Assembly: GCF_023073315.1 (NCBI RefSeq)
Contig: NZ_JADPJH010000002.1
Span: forward strand, 62,001 to 126,000
Direction of reading: 5' to 3'
Length of the DNA stretch: 64,000 bases
DNA from: Bradyrhizobium sp. 1
GTDB taxonomy: Bacteria; Pseudomonadota; Alphaproteobacteria; Rhizobiales; Xanthobacteraceae
The notes beneath the pieces are model-generated. The model searched no databases, was not told the DNA's origin, and saw nothing but the letters and a program-made list of their open reading frames with translations. Made by a program: the position numbers and the translations under genes. Below are positions 32,238 to 40,141 of this stretch, in pieces. Each line of letters starts with the position of its first letter. Within the stretch, counting starts at the first letter, position 1.

Positions 32238-33760
32238 GCACCGCCGCATCGGCCATCGAGCCCACCACCGCCATGCCGCTGCTGGAGCTGCGCGGCATCA
32301 GCAAGGAGTTTCCCGGCGTCAAGGCGCTGGATGACGTGTCCTTTGCCGTCTATCCCGGTGAAGTCCACATGCTGCTTGGCGAGAACGGCGCCGGCAAGTC
32401 GAGCCTGATGAAGGTGCTGTGCGGCGCCTACCACGCCGATGCCGGCGAATTTTGGTACAAGGGCGAGAAGGTCGCGATCTCTTCGACCGCGGACGCGCAG
32501 AAGCTCGGCGTTGCCGTGATCTTCCAGGAATTCTCGCTGGTCCCCCATCTCGATATCGCCCAGAACATTTTCCTCGGCCGCGAGCCAAAGGGGCGCATCC
32601 CCGGCACCATCGATCGCCGCAAGATCCTGGCTGACGCGCGGCGCGTACTTGGGATGATCGGCTTCGACATCGATCCCTCCACCACGATCGACAAGCTCGG
32701 TGTTGCCCAGCAGCAGATGGTCGAGATCGCCAAAGCGATCAGCCAGAACGCACGCATCCTGGTGATGGACGAACCGACCGCGGCACTGTCCGACCGCGAG
32801 ACCGAGCTGCTGTTCGCGCTGATCGCGCGGCTAAAGGCCGACGGCGCGTCCATCGTCTATATCTCGCACCGCATGGCCGAAGTATTCGCGCTCGGCGACC
32901 GCATCACGGTGCTGCGCGACGGCCGTCGCATCGACGGTGTCAAACCCGCCGACGTCACGCCGGACCAGCTCGTCCGCATGATGGTCGGCCGCAACGTCGA
33001 CATGACCTATCCGCGCAATTTTGCCGAGAAGCCTGGCGAACTGCTGCTCGAGGTGAAGGGCCTGAGCTCGTCGACAGGTATCTCCGATATCAACATCGAG
33101 GTGCGCCGGGGCGAGATCGTCGGCCTGTGCGGCCTGGTCGGCTCCGGCCGCAGCGAGGTCGCCCGCGCCATCTTCGGCGCCGATCCCGCGAGCGCCGGCG
33201 AAATCATTTTTGACGGCAAGAGCATGTCCGGCGAGCCCGATCTCGCCGCCCGCCGCGGCATCGCGTTGATCCCGGAGAGCCGCAAGAGCGAAGGCCTCGC
33301 CCTGCTGCGGTCGGTGAGCGACAATCTGGTGGTCTCGGCGCTGCGAAAGTTGTTTCCGAGCGGCCTGTTCGACCAGCGCGCGGCACAACGCACCTCCGAC
33401 GGCCTGATTCGGCAGCTAAGGATTGCGACGCCAAGTGCGCGCCAGACCGTCGGCCTGCTTTCGGGCGGCAACCAGCAGAAGGTCGTGATCGGCAAATGGC
33501 TGGCCGCCGGCTCAAAGCTCTTCATCTTCGATGAGCCGACGCGCGGCATCGACATCGGCGCCAAGTCCGAGATCTTTGCCCTGATCGACCGCCTCGTCGC
33601 CGAAGGCGCGGCGGCGTTGATGATCTCGTCCGAGCAGGTCGAGATCTGCCATGTCTGCGACCGCGCCTATGTGATGCGCGAGGGCCGCATCGCCGGGCAC
33701 CTGACCCGCAACGAACTGACCGAGGAGAACATCGTGCGACTGGGGATGCATCATGCGTGA
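32234..33760 (+). CDS. Sugar-type (CUT2) ABC transporter ATP-binding protein, two NBDs
   Basis: A 508-residue RbsA/XylG-type ATPase with two nucleotide-binding domains. Domain 1 has Walker A GENGAGKSSLMK, the Q-loop IFQEFSLVPHL and Walker B ILVMDEPTAALS. Domain 2 has a degenerate Walker A (GLVGSGRSE) as usual for this family, the signature LSGGNQQKV and Walker B LFIFDEPTRGIDIG. It energises the two permeases encoded downstream. It is coupled by a 4-bp overlap to the oxidase gene and by an 8-bp overlap to the first permease. Confidence 0.95.
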   Translation: MSTAASAIEPTTAMPLLELRGISKEFPGVKALDDVSFAVYPGEVHMLLGENGAGKSSLMKVLCGAYHADAGEFWYKGEKVAISSTADAQKLGVAVIFQEFSLVPHLDIAQNIFLGREPKGRIPGTIDRRKILADARRVLGMIGFDIDPSTTIDKLGVAQQQMVEIAKAISQNARILVMDEPTAALSDRETELLFALIARLKADGASIVYISHRMAEVFALGDRITVLRDGRRIDGVKPADVTPDQLVRMMVGRNVDMTYPRNFAEKPGELLLEVKGLSSSTGISDINIEVRRGEIVGLCGLVGSGRSEVARAIFGADPASAGEIIFDGKSMSGEPDLAARRGIALIPESRKSEGLALLRSVSDNLVVSALRKLFPSGLFDQRAAQRTSDGLIRQLRIATPSARQTVGLLSGGNQQKVVIGKWLAAGSKLFIFDEPTRGIDIGAKSEIFALIDRLVAEGAAALMISSEQVEICHVCDRAYVMREGRIAGHLTRNELTEENIVRLGMHHA

Positions 33761-34703
33761 GGCCGCGGTCGCTTCTCAACCCAATCCGCTGCAACGGATT
33801 CCCGGCGTTGCCATCGTGCTGGTGCTGTTGATCGCGCTGTTCAGCGCCATCGCACCCGGCTTCCTGTCGGTCGCCAACCTCTCCAACGTGCTGGTGCAGT
33901 CGACCATCCTGACCATGCTGGCGCTGCCGATGACGCTGATCATCATGACGGAAGGGCTCGACCTGTCGATGGGCGCGGTGCTGACGCTGACGTCGCTGTG
34001 CGTCGCCATCGTGTCGCTCGCGACCCACTCAATGCTGCTGGGCTTAGGCGCCGGCCTGCTGGTCGGCGCGGCCTTCGGCTTCGCCAACGGCTGGCTCGTC
34101 GCCATTGTTGGCATCCCGCCCTTCGTAGCGACGCTGGGCACGCTCGGCATGGCGCAGGGCCTGTCGCTGATCGTCAGTGACGGCCAGAGCGTGGTCGGAA
34201 TTCCCCACAGCGTACGCGACATCTATTCTGCAACGCTGCTCGGCATTCCCGTGCCGATCGTGATGGCGCTGGTGACCTATGCGGCGTTCCACGGCCTGCT
34301 CTATCACACCCGCTTCGGCACCTACATCTTCGCGCTCGGCGGTAACCGCGAGGCGCTGCGCTATGCCGGCCTGTCGCCGAACCGGCTACTGATCATGGTT
34401 TACGCGATCGGCGGCGCCATGGCCGGCATCGCAGGGCTGCTGATGACCGCGCGGATGAATTCCGGCCACCCAACGGCCGGCCTCGGGCTCGAGTTCGACG
34501 CCATCGCGGCCGTCGCGGTCGGCGGCACCTCGTTCGAGCGCGGCAATGGCTGGCTGCTTGGCACATTGCTAGGCGTGATCGCGGTCGGCGTGCTGCGCAA
34601 CGGCCTGAACCTGATCTCGATGCCTTCCTCGGTGCAAGTCGCAAGCGTCGGAATCCTCGTCATCGTTGCCCTGTTCCTCGATGGCCTCAGGAGCCGGGCA
34701 TGA
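33753..34703 (+). CDS. Sugar-type (CUT2) ABC transporter permease 1
   Basis: A 316-residue inner-membrane permease of the RbsC/XylH family with about eight to ten hydrophobic segments. The family signature LTEGLDLSMGAVL-like stretch is seen as IIMTEGLDLSMGAVLTLTSL, and the cytoplasmic loop GGNREALRYAGL is the expected ATPase-contact region. It overlaps both the ATPase gene (8 bp) and the second permease gene (4 bp). Two distinct permeases indicate a heterodimeric channel. Confidence 0.93.
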   Translation: MREAAVASQPNPLQRIPGVAIVLVLLIALFSAIAPGFLSVANLSNVLVQSTILTMLALPMTLIIMTEGLDLSMGAVLTLTSLCVAIVSLATHSMLLGLGAGLLVGAAFGFANGWLVAIVGIPPFVATLGTLGMAQGLSLIVSDGQSVVGIPHSVRDIYSATLLGIPVPIVMALVTYAAFHGLLYHTRFGTYIFALGGNREALRYAGLSPNRLLIMVYAIGGAMAGIAGLLMTARMNSGHPTAGLGLEFDAIAAVAVGGTSFERGNGWLLGTLLGVIAVGVLRNGLNLISMPSSVQVASVGILVIVALFLDGLRSRA

Positions 34704-35677
34704 CCGACATCACCAAAGACGCGACGATGCCGCCCCGCTCCTTCCTGTCGCAGGATGCCATCCAGGTGTTCTATCGCCTGCTCGCCGCATTCCTGATTTG
34801 TGCGGTGCTCGCGGTGCTCAGCGATTCCTTCCTGAGCCTCGGCAACATCCTCAATGTGCTGAGGCAGGCGAGTCTGACCTTCTTCATCGCCTCGGGCCTG
34901 ACGCTGGTGGTGCTGACCGCCGGCCTCGACCTCTCCGTCGGCGCCAACGTCGCACTGTCCGCTTGCATCGCCGGCACCGTGATCCACAAGACCGGCTCGC
35001 CGGCGCTCGGCATCCTCGCGGGGCTCGCTTGCGGCGGCCTCGTCGGGCTGCTCAACGGTGTGATGGTCACTGCACTCCGCATCCCCTCCTTCATCGCCAC
35101 CTACGGCATGCTCTGGGTGCTCAATGGCCTTACCTATTGGTACATGGCCGGCGAAACCCTGCACGGCTTCCCCGCAGGATTCCGCCAGATCGGCAGCGGC
35201 TATCTGTTCGGCCTTCCCATTCCGGTCTATTTGCTGCTGGTGTTCCTCGGGATCGGGACGCTGTTTGCGCAGCGGACGATTTGGGGCCAGGAGATCTATG
35301 CGATCGGCGCCAATCCGGTTGCGGCGCGCCTCTCCGGCATTCCGGTGGCCCGGCGCCTGCTGCTGGTCTATGCAGTATCAGGCACGATGGCGGGGCTCGC
35401 CTCGATCATCTTCCTGTCGCGGCTCAATTCGGCCGAGGCCGATATCGGCGAAAGCCTGACGCTGCCCGCGATCGCGGCCGTGCTGATCGGCGGCACCTCG
35501 CTGTTCGGCGGCGTCGGCACGGTGTTCGGCACCTTCATCGGCGCGCTGATCCTGACGCTGGTGCTGAACGGCATGAACCTTTTGTCGGTGAGCGCCAACT
35601 GGCAGCCGCTGGTCACAGGCATCATCGTCATTCTCGCGGTCTGGCTCGACATGAAGACCCGCCGCCGCGCGCAGTGA
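34700..35677 (+). CDS. Sugar-type (CUT2) ABC transporter permease 2
   Basis: A 325-residue RbsC-like permease with the matching signature VVLTAGLDLSVGANVALSA and the coupling-loop segment IGANPVAARLSGIPV. It has about nine hydrophobic segments. It overlaps permease 1 by 4 bp and precedes the binding-protein gene by 42 bp. Together with permease 1 it should form the translocation pathway of the CUT2 importer whose ligand is presumably the compound degraded by the upstream enzymes. Confidence 0.93.
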   Translation: MTDITKDATMPPRSFLSQDAIQVFYRLLAAFLICAVLAVLSDSFLSLGNILNVLRQASLTFFIASGLTLVVLTAGLDLSVGANVALSACIAGTVIHKTGSPALGILAGLACGGLVGLLNGVMVTALRIPSFIATYGMLWVLNGLTYWYMAGETLHGFPAGFRQIGSGYLFGLPIPVYLLLVFLGIGTLFAQRTIWGQEIYAIGANPVAARLSGIPVARRLLLVYAVSGTMAGLASIIFLSRLNSAEADIGESLTLPAIAAVLIGGTSLFGGVGTVFGTFIGALILTLVLNGMNLLSVSANWQPLVTGIIVILAVWLDMKTRRRAQ

Positions 35678-35719
35678 GCACTTAGAAGTCCAACAAGCAA
35701 AATGAGGGATGGAGGCAAC

Positions 35720-36694
35720 ATGAAACAGAAATTGGCTTACCTTACGCTGCCGCTGCTGATGGCGGCTGCGCTCACCACCGAAGTGCGTGCGGACGGCGAG
35801 ACCATCGCCGTCTTCACCAAGAACCAGACCAACCCGTTCTTCCAGACGGTGCGGGTCGGCGCCGATAACATGGCGAAGACGCTGAACGCGAAGACGCTTC
35901 AGTACATCCCGACCAAGCCGGACTCGATCCCCGAGCAACTCAGCCAGATCGAGGACGTCGTGGTGAAGAAGCCGAGCGCGATCGTCTTCACGCCGGTCGA
36001 CTACAAGGCCATGGTTCCGGGCGTCGAGAAGATCAACGAAGCAAAAATCCCCGTCGTCAACATCACCGACCGCTCGGCCGGGGGCAAGTTCCTGTCCTTC
36101 GTCGGCGCCGATGATTACAGCCTCGGGCTCGAGACCGCGCGCTTCATGCTCAAGACATTGGGCGGCAAGGGCAACATCGTCATCATCGAGGGCGTCAAGG
36201 GCTCGTTGACCAATGTCGACCGCGTCCGCGGCTTCAACGACGCGCTGAAGGAAAATGCTGGTGCAAAACTGCTGGCTTCGCAGCCCGGCAACTATCAGCG
36301 GCTCCAGGCGCTCCAAGTCATGGAAAACCTGATGCAGTCGAATCCGCAGATCGACGGCGTGCTCGCCGCCAACGACGCCATGGCAGTCGGCGCGATCGAG
36401 GCGCTCGACGGCGCCAACCGCAAGGCCCAGGTGATCGGCATCAACGGCACTAAGGAAGCGATCGACGCGATCAAATCCGGCAAGCTGCTCGCGAGCGGCG
36501 ACTACAACGGATTTGCGCAGGGCTGCCTCGGCACCATGATGGCGATCCGCTCCTTGCGCAACCAGCCGGTCATCGCCGAGATCGTGCTGAAGCCGACCGT
36601 CATCACCAAGGACAATTACCAGCCGTTCGACGTGCCGCTGGAACAGCGGACGTGCCCGACCTTCGAGGAAGCCAGCAAGCTCGGCGCCAAGTAA
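35720..36694 (+). CDS. Sugar-type ABC transporter substrate-binding protein
   Basis: A 324-residue periplasmic binding protein of the ribose/galactose (type I) family. A signal peptide (LAYLTLPLLMAAALTTEVRA) precedes the mature domain that starts DGETIAVFTKNQTNPFFQ, the usual first strand and sugar-site region. VLAANDAMAVGAIEAL is the hinge-region motif of the family. The ATG at 35720 is chosen because GGATGGAGG lies just upstream; an earlier in-frame ATG at 35702 would spoil the signal peptide. Ligand unknown; by context it may be an aromatic or amide compound rather than a sugar. Confidence 0.9.
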   Translation: MKQKLAYLTLPLLMAAALTTEVRADGETIAVFTKNQTNPFFQTVRVGADNMAKTLNAKTLQYIPTKPDSIPEQLSQIEDVVVKKPSAIVFTPVDYKAMVPGVEKINEAKIPVVNITDRSAGGKFLSFVGADDYSLGLETARFMLKTLGGKGNIVIIEGVKGSLTNVDRVRGFNDALKENAGAKLLASQPGNYQRLQALQVMENLMQSNPQIDGVLAANDAMAVGAIEALDGANRKAQVIGINGTKEAIDAIKSGKLLASGDYNGFAQGCLGTMMAIRSLRNQPVIAEIVLKPTVITKDNYQPFDVPLEQRTCPTFEEASKLGAK

Positions 36695-36716
36695 ATCAGT
36701 CCATCACCACAAGCAC

Positions 36717-36740
36717 GGACGGCCGCTCTTGCGGCCGTCC
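36717..36740 (+). terminator. Perfect intercistronic hairpin after the binding-protein gene
   Basis: GGACGGCCGC and GCGGCCGTCC form a perfect 10-bp stem with a TCTT loop, 22 bp after the binding-protein stop and 18 bp before the YciI-like start. There is no T-run, so it is more likely a stabilising or attenuating hairpin than a simple Rho-independent terminator. Confidence 0.6.
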
Positions 36741-36758
36741 CAAGAAAACGGAGACATC

Positions 36759-37046
36759 ATGCTATTCGCAATTCATGCCGTGGACCGCGCCGGCGCATTG
36801 CCGACCCGGCTCGCCAACTACGACGCCCACAAGGCCTTCCTGAGCGATACCTCGCGCTTTGGCGTCAAGATCGTGATGTCGGGCCCGCTCGTCTCCGACG
36901 ACGGCGCGACCATGATCGGCAGCCTGTTCCTGATCGAAGCGCCGGGTCGTAGCGAGGTCGAGGCCTTCAACCGCGCCGATCCGTTTGCGGCGGCCGGTAT
37001 CTGGGAAAAAGTCACGATCACGGGCTTCCTCCGGCGCCAAGGCTGA
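36759..37046 (+). CDS. YciI-like protein
   Basis: A 95-residue protein of the YciI superfamily: MLFAIHAVDRAGALPTRL at the start, the conserved His-Asp region YDAHKAFL and the stretch GSLFLIEAPGRSEVEAFNRA followed by DPFAAAGIW. YciI proteins have a ferredoxin-like fold related to muconolactone isomerase and often sit in aromatic catabolic operons. The ATG at 36759 follows AACGGAGACATC. It is the last gene of the catabolic unit, separated from the binding-protein gene by a strong hairpin. Reaction unknown. Confidence 0.83.
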   Translation: MLFAIHAVDRAGALPTRLANYDAHKAFLSDTSRFGVKIVMSGPLVSDDGATMIGSLFLIEAPGRSEVEAFNRADPFAAAGIWEKVTITGFLRRQG

Positions 37047-37066
37047 AGGCCGCACAACAAAATCTC

Positions 37067-37170
37067 GAAAACAACCCCATGCACAGTAGAACGACGTTGT
37101 TTTGACTTACAAATTTTCGCCGCGCGCAGCTTTGACACGTCGGGCAAAACAGGAGCACAATGCGATCATC
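37067..37170 (+). repeat. 104-bp intergenic repeat, copy A
   Basis: This element aligns without gaps to 48444-48547. The first 27 bases are identical and a block around 37142-37157 (CGTCGGGCAAAACAGG) is also identical, with a diverged centre. Both copies lie just after the last plus-strand gene of an operon, in the same orientation. I recall similar sequences being abundant in Bradyrhizobium genomes, but this was not checked. Confidence 0.75.
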
Positions 37171-37334
37171 AGCAATTGTCGCCCTGCACCTCGATCCACA
37201 CGAGCTCGCCGGTAGTCCGGAGCGCCTTGGAGCGAGGCCGTTCGCTTCGCCTGCAAAGCACAGCCTCCGGCGTCGGTCGGTCACCCGCTGTTTAGGTTCA
37301 CAAAGCGGTCTGCCAATTGCTCTGCGACTGCTCT

Positions 37335-37736
37335 CTATCGCGGTTCAATTGCCTGCGCGATCTCCCAGACATGACCGGAAGGGTCTGCAAAGGACGCGGT
37401 CCGTCGTCCCCAAGGGCGATCAACCGGCCCATTGAGCAGATCGACGTCGATCTCCCGCAGGGACCTGCACACTTGGTCCACGTCACGAACCCTGATTGTC
37501 AACAAGACCCGCGCTCCTGCCGAAGACGGCCCGACGGGCAACGGCTCAACGAGCGCCGGTGCCTGAGACACGTCGAGAAGATTGATCAGCAGCCCGCCAA
37601 ATCTGAGCACGGATGAGACCGCGTCCTCCCAAACCGTCTCAGATGCGAAAACCCTGGCGTAAAAGGCTTTCGACGACGCAATGTCATCGACGAACAACGT
37701 GATGACTTCAACTTCGCTTGGCAGACCATTGACCAT
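37335..37736 (-). CDS. VOC-family (glyoxalase-like) protein
   Basis: A 133-residue vicinal-oxygen-chelate protein. It starts EVEVITLFVDDIASSKAFYA, typical of the first beta-alpha-beta unit, and ends with SFADPSGHVWEIAQ, which carries the second metal-site Glu region of the fold. Members act as dioxygenases, isomerases or resistance proteins; substrate unknown. It stands alone between the catabolic operon and the GntR gene, in the same orientation as the regulator but 228 bp apart. That 228-bp gap contains no convincing gene. Confidence 0.82.
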   Translation of the reverse strand: MVNGLPSEVEVITLFVDDIASSKAFYARVFASETVWEDAVSSVLRFGGLLINLLDVSQAPALVEPLPVGPSSAGARVLLTIRVRDVDQVCRSLREIDVDLLNGPVDRPWGRRTASFADPSGHVWEIAQAIEPR

Positions 37737-37964
37737 ATCGCCCTGCTCCTTAGCGTTGCGGTAGCGGCTTGCACGAGCGCGACAAGCCGCCCGCCGCTAT
37801 ATCTCACGATGTGAGGGCATGGTGCAATTCGGCGAGCCGGGCAACCGTCCTGCTCAGAAGCCTCCGTCCTGGTTGAACAGATCCGGCTCCGCCTCGGCCA
37901 TCCAGTCCACGGCGGCTGGAAGCCCTCTGCACTGATTGGACTGACGGAGCGCAGCAATTGCTAG

Positions 37965-38726
37965 TCAGCGGATCTCATTCACGTACTGATGATGCGCTGT
38001 CGTCGCGCGGTGCTCGCTGAGCAGCGCCAATGCCCCGGTCTGGTCGTAGGCTTCCTCGCGGATGACCAGCACGGCACTCGGCGATCGCAGGCCGAGCAGA
38101 CGCCGATCCTCCGCGTCCGCGAGCTCAGCCAGCAGCTTTTCCCGGATGGCGGCAATGCGGATGCCGTAGGCATCGAGCAGATGAAGATAGAGCAGCGCCG
38201 GCACGCGCGCCGCGGAGCGTGGGAAATCCGGGACGCGGCGTGCAACCAGACTGATGTGCGAATGCATGACCGGTACACGGCCGACGCGCCGGATGCGGTG
38301 GAGATGTAGCAGCGGCTCTCCGGCTGCCTCCGAAAAGAGCGCGGCCTCCTCGGAGCTTGCCGGCCGGATCGCCACAGCCAGGACTTCGGGCACGGAGCGC
38401 TGCAGGCTTCCGTTCTCTCCGTGCAGCCGGAAGTACTGAAAGAAGAAACGCAGGCTGTGCTGCGGCGCGCGACCGGTTACGACCGTTCCGGTCTTGCGAC
38501 GGCGCACCAGCATGCCGTCGGCCGTCAGATCCGCGAGAGCGCGGCGGATAGTACCGACCGCAACTCCGTATTGCGCCGCAAGCGCAACCTCGCCCGGCAA
38601 GACAGTACCGGGGGATAATTCGCCGACGAGGATCGCCTCGGCGAGCTGCCGCTTGACGTGCTCGTACAGCGGAACCGGCAGGCTCGAGGCGCCGCTGGCC
38701 GCTGCCTTTGCCTGTTTACCGGTCAC
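37965..38726 (-). CDS. GntR-family (HutC/UTRA) transcriptional regulator
   Basis: A 253-residue regulator from a GTG start at 38726, chosen because GAGG lies 5 bp upstream; a longer frame from a TTG at 38807 would overlap the divergent promoter. Residues 20-90 form the GntR winged helix (VPLYEHVKRQLAEAILVGEL, then GVAVGTIRRALADL). The C-terminal part is a UTRA effector domain with LLHLHRIRRVGRVPVMHSHI. It is divergent from the peptide-transport/peptidase operon beginning at 38808 and probably represses it until an effector binds. Confidence 0.9.
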   Translation of the reverse strand: MTGKQAKAAASGASSLPVPLYEHVKRQLAEAILVGELSPGTVLPGEVALAAQYGVAVGTIRRALADLTADGMLVRRRKTGTVVTGRAPQHSLRFFFQYFRLHGENGSLQRSVPEVLAVAIRPASSEEAALFSEAAGEPLLHLHRIRRVGRVPVMHSHISLVARRVPDFPRSAARVPALLYLHLLDAYGIRIAAIREKLLAELADAEDRRLLGLRSPSAVLVIREEAYDQTGALALLSEHRATTAHHQYVNEIR

Positions 38727-38746
38727 GTATGCCTCATTCTTTGGAA

Positions 38747-38775
38747 TTGACAGCAGTCGGCGTCCATCGTCTATT
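38747..38775 (+). promoter_or_regulatory. Sigma-70-type promoter of the peptidase/ABC operon
   Basis: A perfect -35 TTGACA (38747-38752) is followed after 17 bases by TCTATT (38770-38775). The ATG at 38808 would have a leader of about 25 bases with no clear ribosome site. Confidence 0.65.
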
Positions 38776-38795
38776 TCTTTATAGAATATAGAAAT
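38773..38795. promoter_or_regulatory. Candidate GntR operator at the transcription start
   Basis: ATTTCT (38773-38778) and AGAAAT (38790-38795) form an AT-rich interrupted palindrome overlapping the -10 region and the expected start site. It lies in the intergenic region between the GntR gene and its divergent target operon, an ideal repressor position. Confidence 0.5.
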
Positions 38796-38807
38796 GAACC
38801 ACCGCAA

Positions 38808-40124
38808 ATGATTTCGCCTCCATCAAGCCCCCGGCTGGCCGGGCCGACCCTGGCCGACGGCTTTGCCGAAATCGGACGGACCGCCGAAACTGCGGTCGAC
38901 GATCTCGCGCGGATGGTGGCCATCGACACCAGCTTTCCGCCCGGCGCGGGATACGACGCATTTGCCGGATTGATGGAAAGCGCCGTCGCAACGCTCGGCC
39001 TTGAGTGCCGGCGCGTCGCCGTGCCCGAGGAATTGTGGCGCGTCGACGGCGGCCCGGCGCACGGCGCGCGCACCAATCTCATCGCACGCCGCCGCTCCGG
39101 CAAGCCGGCGCTGGGATTGTATTTCCACGTCGATACCGTGCCTGCTTCGCCGGGCTGGAAAACCGATCCGCTGCGGTCGACGCGCGATGGCGACCGGCTG
39201 ATCGGCCTTGGCGCCGCCGACATGAAGGGCACCATCGCCGCCGTGCTGCTGGCGCTGCGGGCCGCCGACACAACCGGTCTGCCGCTCGGTTACGATCCGA
39301 TGCTGCTGCTCTGCACCGACGAGGAAGGCGGGCTCTATCCCGGCATACGCTATCTCGCCGAACAGGGCTTGCTGGAAGGTCACATCCTCAATTTCAACGG
39401 TGCGGCCGCGCCACGCATCTGGGCCGGCTGCTTCGGTCTCTTCACGCTTCTGGTGCGCGTCCATGGCAGGACAGTTCATGCGAGCGAGGCCGCAAGCGCA
39501 GGGGCCGGAGCCAACGCCATAGAGGCCGCCCTGCCGATCCTCAATGCGCTCGCCGTACTGAAACCGGAGATCGCAGGGCGCACCTCCGCCCTGCCCGCCC
39601 CGCCGGGCGCGACACGCCCGCTCGCCGCACAGCTCGACATTTCCGCCGCGCATGGCGGCCAATGCGGCGGTCAGATTCCCTCGCAGTTCGAGATCCTCAT
39701 CTGCCGCCGCTACGCGCCGGAAGAGGACTTTTCCGCCGCGCATCGCGAGATCGAGGAGGCGATTCGCAAGGCCGCGCCCCACGCCGGGATCGAGATCGTC
39801 CTCACCGGTCATCTGATGCCAACGTCCGATCCAACCGGTCCGCACTGGCCGCGTTGGCAGGAAGCCATGTCGGCCGGGTTCGGCTACGCGCCCGACGCAT
39901 TCGCCAAATGGGGCGCGACGAGCTGTTCGGACTTCGGCTGGGTGCAAGCCACCGGCATGCAGGAGATCCTGTTGAGCGGCCTCGGCCGGCCGGACAGCCG
40001 CATTCACGCACCCGGCGAGTTCACTGCGCTCACCGACATCGTCGCGCTGGCGAAGTCGGTCCTCGCTTATCTCTCCGCCGAATTCCGTTCCGATCTTTCG
40101 CCCGAAGCAACCGCCATTCGCTAA
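38808..40124 (+). CDS. M20-family metallopeptidase/deacylase (ArgE/DapE-like)
   Basis: A 438-residue M20 hydrolase. The metal-site motifs are visible: LYFHVDTVPA (first His and catalytic Asp), GLGAADMKGTIAAVLLALR (bridging Asp) and LCTDEEGGLYPG (catalytic Glu followed by a metal Glu). A dimerisation domain lies between about residues 210 and 330. Members remove N-acyl groups or cleave dipeptides. It is the first gene of the operon divergent from GntR and is followed 17 bp later by the peptide-type binding protein, so it probably processes the imported substrate. Confidence 0.88.
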   Translation: MISPPSSPRLAGPTLADGFAEIGRTAETAVDDLARMVAIDTSFPPGAGYDAFAGLMESAVATLGLECRRVAVPEELWRVDGGPAHGARTNLIARRRSGKPALGLYFHVDTVPASPGWKTDPLRSTRDGDRLIGLGAADMKGTIAAVLLALRAADTTGLPLGYDPMLLLCTDEEGGLYPGIRYLAEQGLLEGHILNFNGAAAPRIWAGCFGLFTLLVRVHGRTVHASEAASAGAGANAIEAALPILNALAVLKPEIAGRTSALPAPPGATRPLAAQLDISAAHGGQCGGQIPSQFEILICRRYAPEEDFSAAHREIEEAIRKAAPHAGIEIVLTGHLMPTSDPTGPHWPRWQEAMSAGFGYAPDAFAKWGATSCSDFGWVQATGMQEILLSGLGRPDSRIHAPGEFTALTDIVALAKSVLAYLSAEFRSDLSPEATAIR

Positions 40125-40141
40125 CTCAGGAGCGTACTCCG

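Noticed and set aside
37863..37960. Coding-looking stretch after the GntR stop, in the same frame (GLPAAVDWMAEAEPDLFNQD)
   Set aside because: It could be a gene remnant, but it is only about 30 codons, has no recognised family and no start with a ribosome site.
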